Program-made: the position numbers and the translations under genes
Notes under the pieces: generated by a model
Told to the model about the DNA's origin: nothing
Databases searched by the model: none
Seen by the model: only the letters and a program-made list of their open reading frames with translations
Shown: positions 29,101 through 37,122 of the stretch, in pieces
Layout of the letters: each line of letters opens with the position of its first letter
Numbering within the stretch: the stretch's first letter is position 1
NCBI RefSeq assembly: GCF_950023065.1
Contig: NC_088680.1
Location: forward strand, 22,184,559-22,248,558
Direction: 5' to 3'
DNA from: Planococcus citri
Lineage: Eukaryota > Arthropoda > Insecta > Hemiptera > Pseudococcidae
DNA length: 64,000 nt

Positions 29101-30466
29101 TTCTGTTTCGAAATCGGATGGAAAAAAATTACCTGATATGAGCATTTCTAGAAGCGAAAATTTAAACGAAAATAAGCCAAAATTGAGCAAAGATGAAATT
29201 AGGAATGAAAATAATAATAAAATAGAAATAACAGCGGTGGATAAAAAACCATCGGATGTACAAGTCCCTAAATCAGCATCAGAAAATAAATCAATTTCGA
29301 CGACAAAACCTCCTGTTGAAGTGATCGTATTTAAAAAGCAGAATTCAAAATCTCAAATTGAACCTAAATTAAATATTTCTGATACCGGTAAAAAAGAAGA
29401 AAAGAAAGAATCGAGTATTCAAGATTTGAAACTTGACAACGTAGAAAATAAACCAAATATTAGCTACAGCAAAGTAAAAGATGATCAAGTAAAACCAAAA
29501 GACCCCATTGATTCGAATAAATCGAGCACAGGCAGGTCTGCAAATATCGAAGATCCTAAAATAGACTCGATTAATCCAAATTTAAAATCCAGCATTGAAA
29601 ATGACACCAATAAAAGTAAAGATCAATCAAAATTATCCACAAATGTTCCAAAAGAAAATATCACTGATAAAAATTCCAATAACAAGGATGAAAGTAAATT
29701 AGCTAAGGTGAACGAACAAATCGAAACACCGAAAAATTCGAATCTAGATCAATCAAAATTATCTACCAATGCTCCAAATCCAAAAGAAAGCAGTGATTCG
29801 AATAATGAAAATAAATCGACCAAAATAAACGAACAAATTAAAACACCGAATAATTTGAACCCTGATCAATCAAAATTACCTACCAATGCTCCAAAAGAAA
29901 ATATTGAAAATAAATTGACCAAAACGAACGAACAAATTAAAACATCGAATAATTTGAGTACTGATCAATCAAAATTACCTACCAATGCTCCAAAAGAAAG
30001 CAATGATTCGAGTAATGAAAATAAATTAACCAAAACTAACGAACAAAGTAAAACACCGAATCAACCAAGCTCCAAATTGGACGATGATAAATCAAAATTA
30101 CCAAAACCCGATACCAATCAAAAGGATAATGTCATTCAAGACTTGAAACCTAATTCTATCAAACCTCCTCCCGAGATCAATACTACAAGCGAAACATTCA
30201 GTCCAATTTCTAAAACTGCTGTAGAAACTAAACCTGCTGACTCAATGTCTCGTACCACTGCTGAATCAAAAATCTCCAATATCCCTGTTCAAGATGAAAA
30301 ACCACCATTACCAAATCAAACTGTACATCAAAGTCAAATTTTGGCTACAAATGAAAAAACTGAACCATCTGAGAAAAAGAATTCCGAATCATCTTCAAAT
30401 TCGAGTACAACATCACAAAATCAACAGGTACCTTCCATTCCTTCTTCGACTTCGGGATCGAAATAG
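11548..30466 (+). CDS. tau: Tau/MAP2-family microtubule-associated protein, long isoform
   Basis: Binds and stabilises microtubules through tubulin-binding repeats. Coding exons: 11548-11625, 16064-17171, 21114-21169, 21453-21609, 23493-23698, 23785-23970, 25621-25662, 25840-26016, 28619-30466. All junctions are GT-AG and in phase, giving 1,285 residues. The start ATG at 11548 follows an in-frame stop and its exon ends in a GTAAG donor; joining it to 16064 is inferred from phase. The N-terminal half (27-395) is proline- and arginine-rich. Residues about 487-650 carry four good repeats, with KIGSLEN/KVGSLDN cores and HKPGGG, HVPGGG and HRPGGG, plus a degenerate one (YVPTGG, 527-532). The last exon adds a Lys/Ser/Asn/Pro-rich tail of 615 residues with internal repeats and no recognised domain. 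The repeats make the family secure; the exact 5' structure is less so. Confidence 0.85.
12785..13478. repeat. Tandem duplication, period about 393 bp
   Basis: Sequence at about 12,785-13,095 recurs at about 13,175-13,478 with small differences. Anchor words are TTTTGGAAAAATTAGACTTG at 12881 and 13274, and ATGATACTTCGTTTTTGGTC near the end of both copies. It lies in the first large Tau intron. Confidence 0.8.
13509..13910. repeat. Foldback element with two 130-bp inverted arms
   Basis: The arm at 13509-13638 is the reverse complement of 13781-13910, with only a few mismatches. The 142-bp centre contains a GATT/GGTTGG-rich tract. There is no open frame of note and no clear target-site duplication, so the superfamily is unknown. 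The arms could form a long hairpin in the Tau primary transcript. Confidence 0.85.
13911..16063. other. Tau intron 1, 3' part; no further feature
   Basis: AT-rich to about 15,250, then somewhat more balanced (15,300-16,060), ending at the acceptor before 16064. A plus-strand open frame at 15595-15825 has no recognised similarity and no splice support. An alternative 5' exon here cannot be excluded. Confidence 0.4.
17260..17977. mobile_element. Foldback MITE with about 100-bp terminal inverted repeats
   Basis: The left end, GGGTCATTCCACGTCAATTG, at 17260, is matched by its reverse complement ending at 17977. The arms run about 100 bp inward with roughly six mismatches. TTTC flanks both sides (17256-17259 and 17978-17981), a plausible 4-bp target duplication. 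No transposase frame lies inside. It sits just downstream of the large Tau exon that ends at 17171. Confidence 0.8.
18222..18545. repeat. Possible diverged inverted-repeat element
   Basis: TTTTCTTCGTAGGACC at about 18,230 recurs inverted as GGTCCTACGAAAAAAA at about 18,525. Homology outside these ends is poor, so this could be an old MITE or chance. Confidence 0.3.
18546..21113. other. Tau intron 2, no gene recognised
   Basis: AT-rich intron with an 11-base C run at about 19,540-19,550 and scattered purine tracts. It ends at the acceptor TTTTTGCAG before the 56-bp exon at 21114. Nothing else is supportable. Confidence 0.5.
22245..22325. repeat. Solitary copy of the TCTGGAGCCTCCAGC repeat
   Basis: Contains CTGGAGCCTCCAGCGATTTT followed by CTCCAGAAACTTTAAA. 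This is the same core as the tandem array in the KAT6 intron at 58.7-60.5 kb, so the family is dispersed. Confidence 0.7.
22870..23160. repeat. Dispersed repeat of the GCTCGACTC...AAAGTAACTT / AAAAAGCAAGA type
   Basis: AGGGCTCGACTCAATTTTTC at about 22,884 and the following AAAGTAACTTGAGTAAC resemble the left end of the element at 60,612. The rest (AAAAAAGCAAGA..GACAATTTTT) matches the degenerate array at 44-46 kb. Probably a fragment of the same mobile family. Confidence 0.55.
24183..24875. mobile_element. piggyBac-type MITE flanked by TTAA
   Basis: A 693-bp element beginning CCCTTTCGCTCCCGACA and ending in its reverse complement TGTCGGGAGCGAAAGGG. It is flanked on both sides by TTAA (24179-24182 and 24876-24879), which is the piggyBac signature. 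Subterminal GTCACA/TGTGAC words (about 24,326 and 24,797) form a second inverted pair. It has no transposase and so needs one in trans. It lies in the Tau intron before the microexon. Confidence 0.85.
25621..25662 (+). CDS. tau: Tau 42-nt microexon between tubulin-binding repeats
   Basis: Encodes KTTDVVDAKSTTSN, in phase 0 at both ends, between a TGTTTTAG acceptor and a strong GTAAGT donor. Inclusion inserts 14 residues into the linker after PGGGTVK. Skipping joins PGGGTVK directly to IEDQKLDIKA, restoring the usual Tau inter-repeat spacing. That makes it a good candidate cassette exon. Confidence 0.7.
26590..26595 (+). terminator. Poly(A) signal of the short Tau isoform
   Basis: AATAAA about 390 bp after the SPTHM stop codon, followed by a T/G-rich stretch. 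Confidence 0.65.
26825..27360 (-). ncRNA. Possible spliced antisense transcript in the Tau intron
   Basis: On the minus strand a strong donor (CAAG|GTAAGTAG, exon ending at 27197) is followed 73 bp later by a good acceptor (TTTTTGCAG, next exon from 27123). The downstream exon has an open frame to 26825 that continues through the junction without a usable upstream ATG; another frame ends in SGISFIKLIHSKRK. No known family was recognised. It may be a non-coding antisense RNA, a small gene with an unusual start, or a pseudogene. Confidence 0.25.
28102..28251. repeat. Perfect palindromic foldback, 72-bp arms
   Basis: 28102-28173 is the exact reverse complement of 28180-28251, with a 6-nt loop (GTTAAT). 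The ends are CCCAGGTGAAAGAAAACC and its complement. Perfect identity implies very recent origin or gene conversion. It lies in the Tau intron that must be removed to reach the long-tail exon. Confidence 0.9.
29620..30090 (+). repeat. Four tandem coding repeats in the Tau tail
   Basis: The tail exon contains four successive 33-40-residue units built on DQSKLxTNxPKE ... NENKLTKxNEQxKTPN. They start at about 29,622, 29,748, 29,865 and 29,961. The units are imperfect copies at DNA and protein level, consistent with expansion by unequal exchange within the exon. Confidence 0.8.
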
Positions 30467-31070
30467 AATAAAAAATCTACATACACAACAGCTCAAGTTG
30501 CACCAACGCTTTCGATATTATTCAACATCTATAACTAAGAAAATTATATAATTATGCGTTGAAATTGAATGTGATATTTAAGAAGCTGGCGTTTGATGTT
30601 AAAAACTTCGTGATTTTTGTACTTTCATTAAGTTCTTTGCGTAATTGTTTCTCTTTTTGAGCATGTCTTTTTTTAATTCAATGTAAAACTGATTCTTGTG
30701 TGTAAAAACTAATATCATTCTCTTCATCGAGCAAAAAAAAAATGTTAATCTAGGACTACACAGGCTTACTGCCCTTTTTCAAGCAATCGAATCAACGCTA
30801 GAACGAAAATTTTGATTACCATGTTTGTAAATTCTCAGGAATACGAAGTACCTATTTCTATTTCGCTTATGTCAAAATTATTACCAGTATTTAATTACTT
30901 TTATGTCACTTGAAGCTATGTAACAAATTGTGCATTACATGTTGGTTGCTTTTTTCCAATTTTTAAATTAATATTATTGTTTCTATTGAACGTGTCTCCG
31001 TTTCTTTCTTAATTGAACTTGGTCTTTGAAAAATCAATTTTTATTATTGCAAAGTGTTTAACCAAAAGTA

Positions 31071-31076
31071 AATAAA
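31071..31076 (+). terminator. Poly(A) signal of the long Tau isoform
   Basis: AATAAA about 600 bp after the stop at 30466 and about 500 bp before the convergent CDK2 stop codon. An earlier AATAAA occurs directly after the stop, at about 30,468. Confidence 0.5.
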
Positions 31077-31574
31077 AATTATGAACTAGGTAAATATACA
31101 AATAAGAAAATAATTTATCATATTCTGAGATACCTTGAGAAAAAAATAATTAAATTAAAGTTATCCTCGTCATTGCTAGCAACACCAAAAAGACATGAGG
31201 TCAAAATGATATGAATTAATTCGTTCACATTTACAATATCCCTTACGTGGTGCTGACAAACATGATAAGTACCCACTGACAACAATTCATCTTGACTCGA
31301 GATTATTAATTAAACTTAGAGAAATTTTAAATTTCAATATCAATGTCACCCCGAATAGGTGAAAATATCAAATATATTATTACGTTAACTAAATAATAAA
31401 TATCACTAGATTATTCGTTCACAATTAGACACAAGTGTCCTAATGAATGTTTCAAAATGATATGAAAAACGAACGTTACAAAAATGAGACGGTAAGAAGC
31501 AAATCGCAAGTTGGTAACAAAGTATCTGTCGCATGTTCATTTTATCCATAGGATGAAAAAGATAATAACGATGA

Positions 31575-32838
31575 CTAATTATTACGATTTCTTTTCAAAT
31601 ATTCTTCTTTTTTTCGAACGACTTCTTCCAACTGAATAGTTTTGACTAATGTAACGTTCTCGAAATACGGATCATCGAGGATCCCTTTGGCAGACATTCT
31701 TTTACTCGGATCATATTTCAACATTTTCTGTGGAAAAAATATTCGGGTAAATGACAATGAAAAATGGCACAAAATACGATATCTCGAAACATACCTCCAA
31801 CACGGGGATAGCTTCTTTATCGACACTTGGTAAGAAATCGCCCAAATATTGAGGTTCCCAACGAGGAAACAGAGGTTTGTATTCTTTCAGGATCGTGACT
31901 CCAGGCCATACATCTTCATCGGGTGTTCCGAGTGTTCTAAATATACGAAATAACTGGTCGATTTCAGAATCACCTTCGAACAAGGCTTTTTTCCTAAACT
32001 AAAAACAACAATGTTGAAAATACTTTTCACAGATAGTCTCTGGACCAGATGAGCATTGAAACACATACCAATTCGGCAAAAATACATCCCAGGCTCCACA
32101 AATCCACAGCCATTGTGTAAACTTTACATCCTAATAAGATTTCAGGTGCTCGATACCATAAAGTTACAACTTCGTGAGTCAATGTTTTCAAAGGCAAACC
32201 GAAACTGCGTGCGAGTCCAAAATCACCCAGTTTAATATGACCATCTCCGTCGATTAATAAATTATGTGGTTTCAAATCACGATGAACAATTCGATTGGTG
32301 TGACAGTAGTGGAGAGCATTCAGTAATTGATAAATGAAACTCTAAATCAAAGAGGAACATGTAAATGAACTAACTGTAGAAATATTCGTCATAGGCTTAC
32401 ATTAAATGAAGAAAACAACCACCTTAATCAATTGAGGAGGTATAGGCCCAGAGGATAAGTCGATGAATTGCCTCAAATCAATATCCAAATACTCGAAAGC
32501 TAGATACAATCTATTGGCAGCATATATAACGTCGATTAAATGAATAATATTCGGATGATCCAATTCCTTCAGTAAAGATATTTCTCTCAGAGCTGTAGAT
32601 GGAATCCCCTCAACGTAGCTGAAAACATACCAATATAAAGATACCGATTCAAAACACCAAACACGATGAGATAATACTCTACTTACGATTCAACTCGAAT
32701 CTTCTTCAGTGCGATGTATCTCTGTTGTATGATATCCCAGGCCTTGTATACGATCCCATAAGTACCCTCGCCGATTTTCTCTTGAGCATCGTACTGTGCC
32801 GAGACGGCCTGAGGCATACTCGACTGAATTCCGCTCAT
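31575..32838 (-). CDS. Cdk2: Cyclin-dependent kinase 2-like protein kinase
   Basis: Serine/threonine kinase of the CDK1/2 subfamily, 325 residues, driving G1/S and S-phase steps with a cyclin partner. Exons on the minus strand: 32838-32687, 32618-32423, 32341-32069, 31998-31795, 31727-31575, all GT-AG and in phase. Visible motifs: glycine loop GEGTYG (inhibitory Thr26/Tyr27), catalytic Lys45, HRDLKPHN (136-143), DFG (156-158), activating Thr171 in the T-loop and WYRAPE. The run GDSEIDQLFRIFRTLGTPDE resembles CDK2 more than CDK1. The cyclin-contact helix reads PSTALRE (57-63) rather than PSTAIRE, and the C-terminus is extended by a charged tail. The gene is divergent from RpL15 and convergent with Tau. 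CDK1 is the main alternative identity. Confidence 0.9.
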
Positions 32839-33122
32839 AATGTCATGCCAATCTGGAAACAAGTAAGACGAAATTACAAGCTGATTAGTGAAGAACGTAG
32901 AAGACTTTTCAGGACGTTGTCTACGATTCAGGAAGAGAAGCAAGGGCGTGTAAAATCATTAGGAAACATAGGAAATGAAAACTGATAATAACGTTGAACT
33001 TTGAAGTCTATGTTATAAAACAAGCGAACGGTAGGATTTCGTTCACAAAAATAGACATTATAATAGAACAGAGAGCTGAATTGAAACTAACCTCGTAACG
33101 TTGACCATATTTAGTTCCACAT
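32836..33122 (-). promoter_or_regulatory. CDK2 5' leader with three chained upstream ORFs
   Basis: A leader exon ends at 33092 (ACGAG|GTTAGT) and joins the coding exon at 32852. The spliced leader holds ATGTGGAACTAA (ATG at 33122), then an 8-codon uORF (ATG at 33108) crossing the junction. Its stop overlaps the ATG of a 3-codon uORF as ATGA, and the stop of that one overlaps the CDK2 ATG in the same way. An in-frame TAA upstream supports the chosen start. The true transcription start is unknown. Confidence 0.5.
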
Positions 33123-33873
33123 CTTCACCACTTATCACTTGCAGCTGAATTGTAAATAGCCCATTATTGCATTTTACGAGGAAAATTCGTCGTCCCAAAT
33201 TCGCGCCATTTATCAAAAAAATAAAATTTTCCGCAAAATTTTTGTTGGCTTTGTATTCATTTGTGTTCGAAAAAGTCGATACCTAGATATCGAAAACAGA
33301 AACCTACTTTCTTCGTTTCGTTATTTCGAATTTTTTCAACGATTTCAGCTCAAATGCGATATTTTATACTCAATTTGATGAAAATGTGCTTTTAAAAAAC
33401 TAGACAACTCATTTTAATTACTGAATAATTCTAATTATTTGAAAAAATAGTGAAATTAAATCTAATATTGACCATTACAAATTGTATTACAAAATGATCA
33501 CTTTTTTTTACCGATGAATTCGCATACCCAAAAAGCCAACGATGAGAACACATTGTTCATTTTTCTCAAGCTCGACTTCTCGCTGTCGTGGATTCGTGCC
33601 GTCAAATTTAGTGAAAACGTCCGGGGTTTATCTAATTTTAACTATGTAAATTTGATGTTATGTGTTAAAAAAGAATAAAGACACATAGTAAGTTCTCTCC
33701 TCCATCAATAATTCCTAATCAGCCCTATTAACGTAAAATATCTCGATGTGCAGTGATAATACAAAAGATGCTTTGGCTTCCTCACTCGCTTGCTTTTGCC
33801 ACCTGCCGGGAAACCCCTCTAACGAGTAAATATAATCTCATTTAATTTATGTTACAGACATTAAACATCAAAA

Positions 33874-35575
33874 ATGGGTGCATATAAGTATATGCAAGAA
33901 TTATATCGTAAAAAGCAGAGCGATGTTATGCGTTACTTGCTTCGTATTCGGGTATGGCAATACCGCCAGATGACCCGCTTCCATCGTGCTCCAAGACCAT
34001 CAAGACCGGACAAAGCTAGAAGATTAGGATACAGAGCCAAGCAAGGTATTTATCTATAATTTAGAGTAATCTTATATATCGAACTTCTTGTACTAAATCT
34101 TGTGTTTGTGCAGGTTACGCTATATTCCGAGTTCGTGTACGTAGAGGTGGTCGCAAACGTCCAGTTCCTAAGGGAGCAACTTACGGTAAACCGAAATCGC
34201 ATGGAGTCAACAAATTGAAACCGAAACGTTGTTTGCAATCGATTGCCGAAGTAAGTTTTGCATCTTTGTTGTGAAATAATCACGTTACTTTAGTCACCAT
34301 GATGAGAGTATTGTTTCTTCCAATACTGTAAAATTCAATGATGAAGTTATTTGTTCCCTTGGCTGTCTGAAGTGTGACTTGACCCTTTGTTTTTGCAATA
34401 TTTACCCTTATTGTTCGCTGTATTTATGAAGTAATCGTGTAACTGTGTTATTTTGGTCACTGTGATGATAATATTGTTTCTTCCAATGCTGTATAAAATA
34501 ATGATGAACTTTTTTGTTCCCTTGGCTGTCTGAAATGTGGCTCGTTATGTTTTTTTTTGTTGCATAAATGCGTGTTATTTATTACTTTTGTGATCTAATG
34601 ATTTGTTTGTTTTTAGGAGCGAGTTGGAAGACGCTGTGGAGGTCTTAGAGTTTTAAATTCTTATTGGGTAGGACAAGACGCAGTATACAAATTCTTCGAA
34701 GTAATCACTGTCGACCCCTCACACAAGGTATATATTTTTCATTTTTACGTTGTAGTGCGAATGCCTAATGATGATTTAAGTTGTCATGCACCATTCTGAT
34801 ATATATGAAGATTATATCACCTTTATTCACTGATGGCATTCAATTATCTCATAATTTCGATGTATATTTCGAGTGTAATATGTGAAATTTTGATGATGAA
34901 TTTGGTACCATGCACCAATCTGCATAGTAATGATGATTATTATCACCTATAAGTTTTCTGATCGACTCTTATTTTATTTAGTACTTGGATTCATTTACTT
35001 GAGACTTCCGTTGTTTCATGTTTTTCGTGTAATTAAGACGTAATATTTTTGAAATTTTAATGATGAATCTGTACCATGCACCATTCTGCATCGTAATGAT
35101 GATTATTATCACCAATAAGTCTTCTGAAAGTCTCTCTTTTTATTTATTAATTTAGTATTTGGATTCAGTTACCTGAGGCATTCGATTGCTTCACATTGAT
35201 CGTATAATATTTAAGCATGACGTTTGAGATTTTAATGATGAATGTGTACCATGCACCAATCTGCATCAAAATGATGATACTTATCACCAACCAACCTTCT
35301 GAAAAAAATCTCGTGTTCTACTGTTGAAAATTCGTGCTTAGATTTTGTATTTTCATACGTTGCGTTTTGTTTTTCTCCAGGGTATCCGAACGGACGCTAA
35401 AATTAACTGGGTTTGTGATCCTGTACATAAACATCGTGAACTTCGTGGTAAAACATCGGCTGGTCGTAAATCGAGAGGACTCGGAAAAGGTCACGGCTAT
35501 TCGCACACGAAAGGAGGATCGAGAAGAGCTGCTTGGCTTAGGAATAATTCCCTACAACTCCGCAGAAAACGATAA
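33874..35575 (+). CDS. RpL15: 60S ribosomal protein L15
   Basis: Component of the large cytosolic ribosomal subunit (eL15), 204 residues, the standard length. Exons: 33874-34045, 34114-34250, 34617-34727, 35381-35575, all GT-AG. The start MGAYKYMQELYRKKQSDVMR and the end SLQLRRKR are typical of the family. An acceptor (TTATGTTACAG) 17 bp before the ATG shows at least one 5' non-coding exon, which I could not place with confidence. Introns 2 and 3 carry six box C/D snoRNAs, so the gene is a snoRNA host. It shares an upstream region with the divergent CDK2 gene. Confidence 0.97.
34292..34378 (+). ncRNA. Box C/D snoRNA 1 (RpL15 intron 2)
   Basis: Box C ATGATGA at 34299-34305, C' ATGATGA at 34338-34344, box D CTGA at 34367-34370. 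The terminal stem AGTCAC/GTGACT is perfect. The guide before box D, TGTTCCCTTGGCTGT, is complementary to the conserved 28S rRNA stretch ACAGCCAAGGGAACG (from memory). This predicts 2'-O-methylation of the C five bases from box D. Confidence 0.85.
34455..34542 (+). ncRNA. Box C/D snoRNA 2 (RpL15 intron 2), paralogue of snoRNA 1
   Basis: Box C GTGATGA at 34462-34468, C' ATGATGA at 34501-34507, D CTGA at 34530-34533, and a terminal stem GGTCAC/GTGGCT with a G-U pair. The box-D guide TGTTCCCTTGGCTGT is identical to that of snoRNA 1, so both should direct the same 28S site. Clearly a tandem duplicate. Confidence 0.82.
34759..34841 (+). ncRNA. Box C/D snoRNA 3 (RpL15 intron 3, first copy)
   Basis: Box C ATGATGA at 34768-34774, D' CTGA at 34796-34799, a degenerate C' (ATGAAGA), box D CTGA at 34830-34833 and a perfect 7-bp terminal stem GAATGCC/GGCATTC. 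The D' guide CATGCACCATT is complementary to the 18S rRNA motif TGGTGCATG. Confidence 0.78.
34884..34967 (+). ncRNA. Box C/D snoRNA 4 (RpL15 intron 3, second copy)
   Basis: Box C ATGATGA at 34893-34899, D' CTGC at 34920-34923, C' ATGATGA at 34930-34936, box D CTGA at 34958-34961. The D' guide CCATGCACCAAT pairs with 18S TGGTGCATGG. The terminal stem is weak, so the ends are approximate. Confidence 0.75.
35052..35132 (+). ncRNA. Box C/D snoRNA 5 (RpL15 intron 3, third copy)
   Basis: Box C ATGATGA at 35060-35066, D' CTGC at 35086-35089, C' ATGATGA at 35096-35102, box D CTGA at 35124-35127. It shares the D' guide core CCATGCACCATT with its neighbours, while the box-D guide differs. Ends approximate. 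Confidence 0.75.
35227..35307 (+). ncRNA. Box C/D snoRNA 6 (RpL15 intron 3, fourth copy)
   Basis: Box C ATGATGA at 35235-35241, D' CTGC at 35261-35264, C' ATGATGA at 35271-35277, box D CTGA at 35299-35302. The D' guide CCATGCACCAAT is conserved and the box-D guide has diverged. Box D is about 78 bases before the exon at 35381, a usual distance for intronic C/D snoRNAs. Confidence 0.75.
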
Positions 35576-35614
35576 ACCTACTTGTACTATTTTATTCGCT
35601 ATATTTACATTGTT

Positions 35615-35620
35615 AATAAA
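35615..35620 (+). terminator. Poly(A) signal of RpL15
   Basis: AATAAA 40 bp after the RpL15 stop codon, giving the short 3' UTR usual for ribosomal protein genes. Confidence 0.8.
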
Positions 35621-35827
35621 TGACAAAAATTCCATCATTTTGTCTTTTTAATTGACCATCTAACGTTCAAATAAAATCATTTTTGGAGCGAATCTGTGAT
35701 GTTGAATATTTTATGTAAGCTGTGTGAAATGAATGGCGTAGGTCTGACGGTTATGAATTGTCGCCTGGAGCAAAGCTGTGCCAAAAGGATGCACCTTTTA
35801 GTTTTGGTACCCATTTATGACACTTAG

Positions 35828-36190
35828 GTCATCGAATATGATTTTTGATGAGCTATTTGACTGATTGTTTCCAAATTCATCGACCTTGGGGGGGGGGATG
35901 ATCGTGAAGTTCAGTTCAACTATCGCTGGAAAAGTGAAATAGTGAGGAACTCATCGAATATGATTTTTGATGAGCTGTTGGACTAATGGTTTCCAGATTC
36001 ATCGACCTTTGGGGAAATGCTCGTAAAGTTGAGTTCAACTATCGCTGGAAAAGTGAAATGGTGAAGAACTCATCGAATATGATTTTTGATGAACTATTTG
36101 ACTAATGGTTTCCAAATTCATCGACTTTGGGAGGAAATGATCGTAAAGTTCAGTTCAACTATCGCTGGAAAAGTGAAATGATGAACTCTC
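35828..36190. repeat. Three tandem copies of a 119-122-bp unit
   Basis: The anchor ATCGAATATGATTTTTGATG occurs at 35831, 35953 and 36072. Each unit ends with a block like GTTCAACTATCGCTGGAAAA. Copies are about 90% alike; the first has a 10-base G run. The array lies between RpL15 and the 3' end of HYPK and has no open frame. Confidence 0.85.
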
Positions 36191-36573
36191 GATACGTTCT
36201 AAGTGAAGTCTCCCTTTTCTAGTTAGCTTTTGGTACCAATGTGTGAAGAAATGCTTTCATTGCAAGTTCGTAAATTTCAATAGTAATTCGTAATACGTTT
36301 GATTGAAGTTTTTCTGAAATATGTACTTCGAAAATTGAAACAAACAATGAATTGAATACATTTTTGCCCACTGAACATTGATCGACAGATTGACGATATG
36401 GGACTTCGAGTTGAGATAAGCCTATTTCTCTCACAGCATCTACTCAAAATACTAGATTAAAAATCGTACGAAAATACAACTACCCAGTTATGATTATATT
36501 TTATACATATAAATTACAAATCTTAAAGCCTGAATAACTCCACAATCACAGTTCATTTGAGATGTACTTATAC

Positions 36574-37122
36574 TTAATTAGTTAATGCTATAAGAGCGTT
36601 GACAACATTTCCATTATGAACTCTCAAGGTTCTCTCAGCCACTGATCTCGTAATCTCCATTTCTTTCACCTGAAACGACAGAATAAATGTAAATACTCGA
36701 AATAATAGCTCATAATCGAGTGGTATTCAATAAAACGAAACCAACGATTAAATCGACGTCTTCTTTTTTGATTGATACTTTCAACAGTTCGTTTTCTTTG
36801 GCTCTTTTTTCAGCTGCTTCCTTGTTTCGGCGGTCATCGATTATGGACATGGCCTAAAGCAGAACAATATGAGCAATGTGTAGAGAGAATAGGCTAGGAT
36901 TTCAGCTCAGATTCAAGTGACCTGAGGGATGCTGTAAGAAGTATTTCGACGTTGGTTACTTACACCTTGGAACTGTTCGGCAGAAATGACTTCTTTTTCT
37001 TCGGCATAATCGGTAACCTTTTCCAAATCTCGAGCTGCGTGGTTGAATTTTTTCTTGGACGAGGCGTCATTTCCGTCAATCTCATTGCTTTCTGGAACTC
37101 CATTTACTTGTGGGGCTGACAT
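36574..37122 (-). CDS. HYPK: Huntingtin-interacting protein K (HYPK), NatA-associated ribosomal chaperone
   Basis: Small protein that binds and restrains the NatA N-terminal acetyltransferase at the ribosome. Exons: 37122-36964, 36853-36746, 36669-36574, all GT-AG and in phase, giving 120 residues, the normal family size. Visible features are the conserved ARDLEKVTDYAEEKEV segment (about 31-46), a charged helix (DDRRNKEAAEKRAKENELLK), KKEDVDLIVKEMEITRS and a C-terminal UBA-like domain ending in HNGNVVNALIALTN. That end closely matches other HYPK proteins. It is divergent from DDX52, with 618 bp between the start codons. Confidence 0.93.

Noticed and set aside
35828..36190. Further box C/D snoRNAs in the tandem repeat downstream of RpL15
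   Set aside because: The GATGA and CTGA words are about 20 nt apart, with no terminal stem or guide-length spacing.
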